From NCBI GenBank assembly GCA_018110855.1, contig JAGBFZ010000019.1, positions 1-9,726 of the forward strand: a stretch of DNA of 9,726 nt, in the 5' to 3' direction. A model generated the notes under the pieces. That model searched no databases. It saw nothing but the letters and a program-made list of their open reading frames with translations, and was not told where the DNA came from. A program made the position numbers and the translations under genes. Shown here piece by piece: positions 5,671 to 9,726 of the stretch. The DNA comes from Oscillospiraceae bacterium. GTDB taxonomy: Bacteria; Bacillota; Clostridia; Oscillospirales; Ruminococcaceae. Position 1 is the first letter of the stretch. Each line of letters opens with the position of its first letter.

Positions 5671-5711
5671 AAAAATCTGCCTCGGATAGTTATTCCGAAG
5701 CAGATTTTTTA
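5669..5711. terminator. Bidirectional rho-independent terminator
   Basis: AAAAAATCTGC (5670-5680) pairs with GCAGATTTTTT (5700-5710). Inside it, CGGA (5682-5685) pairs with TCCG (5694-5697). The A run on one side and the T run on the other serve both converging units: the DUF1893 gene and the leftward spore-envelope operon. Confidence 0.9.
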
Positions 5712-5722
5712 TGTTTGATCGC

Positions 5723-6271
5723 TTATATTTCTCCGTACTCGGCGACAACAGTCGCATTGAAAAGCCCCGCAAGAGCGTTCCATGTGCGGATATCCGTTTT
5801 TCCTGTGGGTGAAAGCCCCGCCGTCTCCTGAAATGCCTTGACCGCCTTAACGGTGTCATTATCATACACACCGCTGAGAGTGTTTGCTGGAATGTTGAAA
5901 TACAGCCCCGCAAGGGTGTTGAGCATTGCCTGCATGATGACAATGGCAGTGCCCGTGTCCCCCGAGGAAAGAACGGTATTTACCGAGGGGAGCGTTCTTA
6001 CGCCTATCTGGTCGGCAAGATTTGAGATTATGTCATAGTAGGTATCAAGAATAGCGTCCCATGTGGCTTTGTCCGTCTCCCCCGTTTCGGGGAGTCCCTT
6101 CAGCCGCTGAAAATCCGCAACTGCCGCAGCTGTGGCGTCATTGTATACCCCATCGGGAATAACAGCTCTAACCCTTGGCTCGTTCATTGCAATTTCACGC
6201 AGATAGGTCTGAAGCTCTCTGATATTATCCTCATGGGTCTGCTGTGATACGGGTATTGCTTCGTTTGCCAT
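5723..6271 (-). CDS. Small protein with two peptidoglycan-binding repeats
   Basis: This is a 182-residue protein starting MANEAIPVSQQ, with AAGGGGG seven bases upstream on the minus strand. The frame is open 33 codons further but without a site, and that extension would overlap the preceding gene. It consists almost entirely of two PG_binding_1 repeats. Repeat 1 at about 13-74 carries DGVYNDATAAAVADFQRLKGLPETGETDKATW. Repeat 2 at about 103-171 carries SGVYDNDTVKAVKAFQETAGLSPTGKTDIRTW. These three-helix modules bind cell-wall peptidoglycan. There is no signal peptide or membrane segment and no catalytic domain, so it must act inside the cell or in the engulfed-spore compartment, or rely on partners. 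It is the last gene of the leftward operon, 11 bases after its SpoIID-like neighbour, with which it shares the same repeat type. Confidence 0.85.
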   Translation of the reverse strand: MANEAIPVSQQTHEDNIRELQTYLREIAMNEPRVRAVIPDGVYNDATAAAVADFQRLKGLPETGETDKATWDAILDTYYDIISNLADQIGVRTLPSVNTVLSSGDTGTAIVIMQAMLNTLAGLYFNIPANTLSGVYDNDTVKAVKAFQETAGLSPTGKTDIRTWNALAGLFNATVVAEYGEI

Positions 6272-6282
6272 GCTTTTCCCCC

Positions 6283-7680
6283 TTACCTTATAGTATAGCC
6301 GGGGAACTGTCCCGCAGGCTTCACATATCCATATTTTACCTCGCTGTATATCTCCCCTATCCTCGACCATGTTTCCGCTCCCACATAGCCCGTAGGAGCT
6401 ATGCCGAATACACGCTGAAAGGCAGTAACGGCATTTTTTGTGACGGGTCCGAAATACCCCGTATCGCTGACTGCGGGTATCTGAGGATAGGCGGTGTGTA
6501 TCTCTGTAAGATACTGCTGGAGCGTTTTTACATAATCATTCTGCATACCCTCTCTGAGTATCATGCCGGGATAAAGAACGATCTCCTCCCCCTCGGGATT
6601 AACAGGAACGCTGTCCGCGATGCCCTTGTAGGCACGATAAAGATCCTCCCATGTTTCCGCATCCACAATACCCGTTTCGGGAAGCCCGTATATCTGCTGA
6701 AATGCCCTGACGGCATTCTGGGTCGGTTCATCGAAAACGCCCGTAATGGTAATTCTCGGCACAGCGTCATAATACGCTCCCACAACAGACAGTATATACT
6801 GAACCACCCTGACATTGGCTCCCGACTGACCGGGTCCCATAAATTCGGGAACGTCAGCAGTGTAATCCGCAAGGGTAACGCCCTCGGAGGTAAGCTCGCC
6901 CAGCTGCTTGATGCCTGTGTATATCTGATTTATCCTGTACCACGTTGATTTATCCACAGAACCCGTCTGCGGCAGACCGAACACCTGCTGGAAGGTCCTG
7001 ACCGAATCCTGAGTGAGAGTATCATAGCTGCCCGTTACATAGGGTATCTTCGGAATTGCGGGATAATTCCGGGAAATGCGGTTGAGCTGGGTCTGTATGC
7101 GCACCACGTCATCGCCTGCGCTTCCGAATCCGATAACTTCTCCGGGATAGGACGGGATATTCGGCGCAACGGGTGCATTTGTCACTATCTCAATATCATC
7201 TCCGTAATAATACTGAAGTATCTCATATGGAGTCATGCCCTGATTTGCAAGCTCCACCGTTTCCCACTGCTTGAGACCGGGGCAGTAGGTGCGTACTCCG
7301 TCGCAGTAGGCGGTGAACAATGGCTGTATCGTTCCCTGCCTGCGGACGTAATTATTGAATATTTCGTCCACAATATCGCTTATGGGCTGGAAAATATCTC
7401 TGCCGTGAACGTAATACTGATCGTAGCGTGTGTCATTTGTAATGTCAAAATCATAGCCCTTTGAGGGATACCATTCGGTATAATACCTGTTGAGGGCATA
7501 TGTAATGATGGCGTAAATATTCGCTCTCAGTGCGCTTTCGGGCCATGTGGGATATATCTCGCTGGAAGCCACATTTTTAATGTAATCCGTAAAGGGAACG
7601 GTCACATTCATGGCGCTCTTATCATCGGGCGCACCGAGATGAACTACAATATATTCGGGAATGAACGGCTCTCCTGTCAT
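6283..7680 (-). CDS. SpoIID/LytB-like protein with three peptidoglycan-binding repeats
   Basis: This is a 465-residue protein whose start codon follows AAAGGATGG on the minus strand. Residues about 22-168 resemble the SpoIID/LytB domain of Clostridia: VPFTDYIKNVASSEIYPTWP, then ALRANIYAIITYALNR, then YDQYYVHGRDIF, and finally CPGLKQWETVELANQGMTPYEIL. In the classical family this domain is linked to peptidoglycan remodelling during engulfment. Three PG_binding_1 repeats follow at about 184-251, 283-350 and 373-445, each with the G-FD/YD/FG...AVRAFQ...LP-TG...TW signature. No signal peptide or anchor is seen, unlike membrane-bound SpoIID, which fits a spore-envelope protein made in the mother cell. 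It is the middle gene of the operon, 24 bases after the upstream gene and 11 before the downstream one. Enzymatic activity is not established. Confidence 0.82.
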   Translation of the reverse strand: MTGEPFIPEYIVVHLGAPDDKSAMNVTVPFTDYIKNVASSEIYPTWPESALRANIYAIITYALNRYYTEWYPSKGYDFDITNDTRYDQYYVHGRDIFQPISDIVDEIFNNYVRRQGTIQPLFTAYCDGVRTYCPGLKQWETVELANQGMTPYEILQYYYGDDIEIVTNAPVAPNIPSYPGEVIGFGSAGDDVVRIQTQLNRISRNYPAIPKIPYVTGSYDTLTQDSVRTFQQVFGLPQTGSVDKSTWYRINQIYTGIKQLGELTSEGVTLADYTADVPEFMGPGQSGANVRVVQYILSVVGAYYDAVPRITITGVFDEPTQNAVRAFQQIYGLPETGIVDAETWEDLYRAYKGIADSVPVNPEGEEIVLYPGMILREGMQNDYVKTLQQYLTEIHTAYPQIPAVSDTGYFGPVTKNAVTAFQRVFGIAPTGYVGAETWSRIGEIYSEVKYGYVKPAGQFPGYTIR

Positions 7681-7704
7681 TTATCGACCATCCTTTCTCA
7701 GCGG

Positions 7705-8922
7705 TCAGCCCACGCTGTTTGTATCGGTCATGGTATTATTCATCATTTCCGAGCGGGGCTGAATGGGAGTTTCTCCCGAATACTCGGGGAGAGGGATAAG
7801 ATCTATGAGCTGAACCGTTTTTATTCCTGCAAAAATGGGTATCTTGATATCCTTCATGGTGTAAAATCCTCTTGCTCTTACGGTCACGTTGTATTCCGAG
7901 AAGGGACGGGCGGTGTTCATGGGATTCTGAGAAAGCTCTGCTGAGGGTGCGGGAAGAGCGATGGTTGGGGTGCGTCCGCTTCTGTCGGTGAACAGAACCC
8001 GCACAAGTCCCACGCCTGCGGGAAGCAGCTTTTTCACGATGACAACCGCTCCGGGAACGGGATATGCTCCTCCAGCGGTGAACACCTCGAACTGCAGAAA
8101 CCCCCAGCTGTTCTCCCCCGTCAGGGATATCCAGCTCATTGACGGAGTAAACCCCGCCGTTGAGGGAATGGAATTTACGGAATCTCTCGGCAAAGGAAAA
8201 TCGGGCATTATCTCTCTCTCCTCTTCCGCTTCGGCAGGGACAGCATACGCCGAGGCTTCGGGATCTCCGTTCAGGAAGATACCACGAAGAGAGGTGTCGG
8301 CATTTCTGTTGTAGGCGGTCTTGTCTTGTCCCGAAAAGGTACCGCCCATATTGGGGTTTATGTCTCTTGCCGCATTCTGCATAGGATTATTCGGCACATT
8401 TTTCATGGAATTATTTGAAGCCATGTCGTTTCGGGGCTGAATGGGCGTGCTGCCGGGATATACGGGGGAAGGATTATCCTCGGGACGGATAATGGGATGA
8501 ACGGGAATTCCCGCAATGCTTTCGATAATGCTCTCCGCCGAAGGGAATCTGCACTCGCAGGTCACAGGCATAGAAACACCCTTATCCGCAGGGGTCGAGG
8601 CTGAAAAGTGCGAAGCCCCGGGCACTCCCGGAATAGGAGTTCCCGCAATATCACGGGTCATATTTGCGGGAGCGGGGCTTTGCGCCTGCATACTTTTCTG
8701 TTCCGAAACGGTACGGGGCGCAGGCTGAGGCATAGTCTGCTGCATGGGAGCAGGGCGCTCCTCGGGCTGCTCCGTGGTCATATTATTCTGTGCAGATGCA
8801 GGCTGCTGCATGGGCTTACTGCTCTGAGACGGAGTTTCCTGATTTGCATTGCTCTTTCTGTAAAGCCGCATCATTTCTTCCTTATAGCGTCTTGTCATAT
8901 TATTAAGCTCGTTTCCGTTCAA
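7705..8922 (-). CDS. Disordered/Ig-like protein, first gene of the spore-envelope operon
   Basis: This is a 405-residue protein. The start is TTG (8922-8920), supported by CGGAGG eight bases upstream on the minus strand. The next ATG, nine codons in, has no such site. Residues 1 to about 255 are low-complexity and rich in Pro, Gln, Met and Asn (MQQPASAQNNMTTEQPEERP and similar), probably disordered. Residues about 265-378 look like a single beta-sandwich of the carboxypeptidase-regulatory/transthyretin type: FEVFTAGGAYPVPGAVVIVKK, VLFTDRSGRTPTIALPAPS, FSEYNVTVRARGFYTMKDIKIPIFAG. A motif Y-x-G-x-TPIQPR-x-x-M occurs on both sides of it, at 155-167 and 381-393. There is no signal peptide. Linkage to the SpoIID-like and peptidoglycan-binding genes suggests a structural spore-surface or cortex-associated role, which is inference from context. 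Confidence 0.75.
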   Translation of the reverse strand: MNGNELNNMTRRYKEEMMRLYRKSNANQETPSQSSKPMQQPASAQNNMTTEQPEERPAPMQQTMPQPAPRTVSEQKSMQAQSPAPANMTRDIAGTPIPGVPGASHFSASTPADKGVSMPVTCECRFPSAESIIESIAGIPVHPIIRPEDNPSPVYPGSTPIQPRNDMASNNSMKNVPNNPMQNAARDINPNMGGTFSGQDKTAYNRNADTSLRGIFLNGDPEASAYAVPAEAEEEREIMPDFPLPRDSVNSIPSTAGFTPSMSWISLTGENSWGFLQFEVFTAGGAYPVPGAVVIVKKLLPAGVGLVRVLFTDRSGRTPTIALPAPSAELSQNPMNTARPFSEYNVTVRARGFYTMKDIKIPIFAGIKTVQLIDLIPLPEYSGETPIQPRSEMMNNTMTDTNSVG

Positions 8923-8980
8923 ATGAATTACCTCCGAACAAAATCATTTCCGCCTTAAACGGATTAACACAGATATATGC

Positions 8981-9000
8981 GCATTTAAGGGCAAAAATGC
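8981..9000. promoter_or_regulatory. Small inverted repeat upstream of the leftward operon
   Basis: GCATTT (8981-8986) and AAATGC (8995-9000) flank eight bases, 58 bases before the TTG start of the 405-residue protein. On the minus strand GCATT and a following CATATAT (N16) vaguely recall sporulation-sigma (G/F) elements, but the match is incomplete, so this is only a candidate control site. Confidence 0.25.
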
Positions 9001-9045
9001 AGATAAATAAACTTTTTTTCAGCTATAATACTATCTGAAATCAAA

Positions 9046-9097
9046 AAAGAGAATCGGAGAGAAATCGAGCAAAATGCAGAGATTTAAAGAGAATCGG
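9046..9097 (+). repeat. Two 12-bp direct repeats upstream of the rplM promoter
   Basis: AAAGAGAATCGG occurs at 9046-9057 and exactly again at 9086-9097, 40 bases apart (about four helical turns). Related GAAATCGAG (9061-9069) and AAATTCGGG (9111-9119) lie between and after them. Function unknown. Confidence 0.6.
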
Positions 9098-9129
9098 GGA
9101 TATATTTTAGAAATTCGGGCAAAAACCTC

Positions 9130-9158
9130 TTGACAAACGTACAAGCAGTGTGTATAAT
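9130..9158 (+). promoter_or_regulatory. Consensus sigma-A promoter of rplM-rpsI
   Basis: TTGACA (9130-9135), 17-base spacer, TATAAT (9153-9158): a perfect consensus match, as expected for a ribosomal-protein operon. Transcription would start near 9165, giving a leader of about 114 bases before rplM. Confidence 0.93.
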
Positions 9159-9180
9159 AAATAATGTTGTGTAAAGAAAA

Positions 9181-9240
9181 GGTATGAGTTCCCTGTGAAT
9201 GATCGAGTTGCGTGCAGGGCGGTACCAACGTCTATGCGGC
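9181..9240 (+). promoter_or_regulatory. L13-type ribosomal-protein leader
   Basis: In the rplM 5' untranslated region, GGTA (9181-9184) pairs with TACC (9223-9226) and CCCTG (9191-9195) pairs with CAGGG (9215-9219). They enclose GTTGCGTG and are followed by ACGTCTATGCGGC. This hairpin and these loop sequences resemble the L13 leader known in Bacillota, where L13 protein is thought to bind its own messenger and repress the operon. The assignment is from memory of the motif and from position, not from a covariance-model search. Confidence 0.7.
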
Positions 9241-9278
9241 AATTTTTACTATACTATATTAAAAAGGAGAAATCGACT

Positions 9279-9707
9279 ATGTCAACTTATATGCCTAAGG
9301 CTAATGAAATCAGCCGTAAGTGGTATGTACTTGATGCTTCCGGCAAGTCCCTCGGTCGTGTAGCTGCTCAGGCTGCTTCGATCCTCCGCGGCAAGCACAA
9401 GCCCACATTTGCTCCTCACGCTGACTGCGGCGACCACGTTATCATCATCAACTGCGCTGAGGCTGTTCTCACAGGCAAGAAGCTTGAGCAGAAGACCTAC
9501 AAGTGGCACACAGGCTGGATCGGCGGTCTCAAGGAGACTAAGTACAGCGAAATGATGAAGAAGAATCCCGAAAAAGCAATGATGATCGCAGTAAACGGCA
9601 TGCTCCCCAACAACACTATCGGCAGAGCAGCTCTTACTCGTCTCAGAGTATATGCAGGCTCCGAGCACAACCACGCTGCTCAGAAGCCCGAAAATTACGA
9701 AATCTAA
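9279..9707 (+). CDS. rplM: 50S ribosomal protein L13
   Basis: This is a 142-residue protein, the normal L13 length. The start ATG at 9279 follows AAAAAGGAGA with good spacing. The frame open to 9195 lies in the leader and is not used. Family signatures are clear: [20 protein letters not shown] near the N-terminus, the [20 protein letters not shown] block, [23 protein letters not shown], the [17 protein letters not shown] segment, and a C-terminal [19 protein letters not shown]13 binds 23S rRNA early in assembly of the large ribosomal subunit. The gene is followed 14 bases later by the start of rpsI, the usual bacterial arrangement. Its C-rich synonymous choices (many CTC, ATC, AAG) are typical of a highly expressed gene and differ from the accessory block at the left. 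Confidence 0.98.
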   Translation: MSTYMPKANEISRKWYVLDASGKSLGRVAAQAASILRGKHKPTFAPHADCGDHVIIINCAEAVLTGKKLEQKTYKWHTGWIGGLKETKYSEMMKKNPEKAMMIAVNGMLPNNTIGRAALTRLRVYAGSEHNHAAQKPENYEI

Positions 9708-9721
9708 GGAGGGTGTAAGCT

Positions 9722-9726
9722 ATGTA
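9722..9726 (+). CDS. rpsI: 30S ribosomal protein S9 (first codons only)
   Basis: An ATG at 9722, preceded by AAGGAGGGTG at ideal distance and 14 bases after rplM, opens a frame cut by the window edge (ATG TA). The position after rplM and a second codon consistent with Tyr, common in clostridial S9, support rpsI. Confidence 0.7.

Noticed and set aside
5257..5943. 228-residue leftward frame across DUF1893 and the operon end
   Set aside because: It spans a bidirectional terminator and overlaps two supported genes in other frames.
6244..6948. 234-residue plus-strand frame opposite the SpoIID-like gene
   Set aside because: It is antisense to recognisable peptidoglycan-binding repeats and lacks a ribosome binding site and family features.
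9024..9029. TATAAT as a plus-strand promoter
   Set aside because: No -35 at suitable distance. It lies inside a weak TTTCAG/CTGAAA inverted repeat, and the real rplM promoter is at 9130-9158.
1..9726. CRISPR array
   Set aside because: No series of evenly spaced identical repeats is present. The only direct repeats are pairs.

Overview
The window looks like a chromosomal segment of a Bacillota (Clostridia) species, most likely a Ruminococcus-like member of the Oscillospirales. The evidence is strong AAAGG(A)GGTGATC-type ribosome binding sites, sigma-A promoters with AT-rich spacers, a Clostridia-type SpoIID/peptidoglycan-binding operon, a DUF1893 protein, and rplM followed by rpsI behind an L13-type leader. 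No taxon is proven by sequence reading alone.

Layout. The left edge may hold the first codons of a leftward gene (1-32). From 293 to about 4787 lies an accessory block. It holds a macro-domain/HTH regulator with its own promoter and inverted-repeat operator (388-1482), a 209-bp near-perfect palindrome that looks like a non-autonomous (MITE-type) element (1482-1690), and a ClpP-like serine protease (1782-2378) overlapping by one base a short VirD4/TraG-family ATPase (2378-3679). These are followed by a leftward XRE repressor (3698-4027) divergent from a membrane protein with a C-terminal SHOCT domain (4169-4738), which ends at a clear terminator. A copy of one arm of the palindrome recurs at 4815-4838, just beyond that terminator. 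No integrase, relaxase or transposase is visible, so this is either a decayed or partial mobile element or a small accessory or defence-type cassette.

From 4869 to 5163 is a non-coding region. A consensus promoter (TTGACT-17-TATAAT) feeds a stretch that folds into nested helices closed by TCGGGC/GCCCGA (about 4904-5052). It is followed directly by a 100-nt tRNA-like sequence with a perfect 8+5 bp acceptor/T-arm helix but a non-canonical interior. I could not assign either to a known RNA family.

From 5245 on the content is ordinary chromosome. A DUF1893 protein (+) converges, through a shared bidirectional terminator, on a three-gene leftward operon (8922 to 5723). That operon encodes an Ig-like/disordered protein, a SpoIID-like protein with three peptidoglycan-binding repeats, and a small protein with two such repeats. 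None has a signal peptide, which suits mother-cell or forespore proteins acting at the spore envelope. The right end carries the rplM promoter, an L13-autoregulatory-type leader, rplM, and the first codon of rpsI.

The items most worth following up are the ClpP-VirD4 pair with its macro/HTH neighbour, the palindromic element and its solitary arm, and the structured RNA plus tRNA-like unit.
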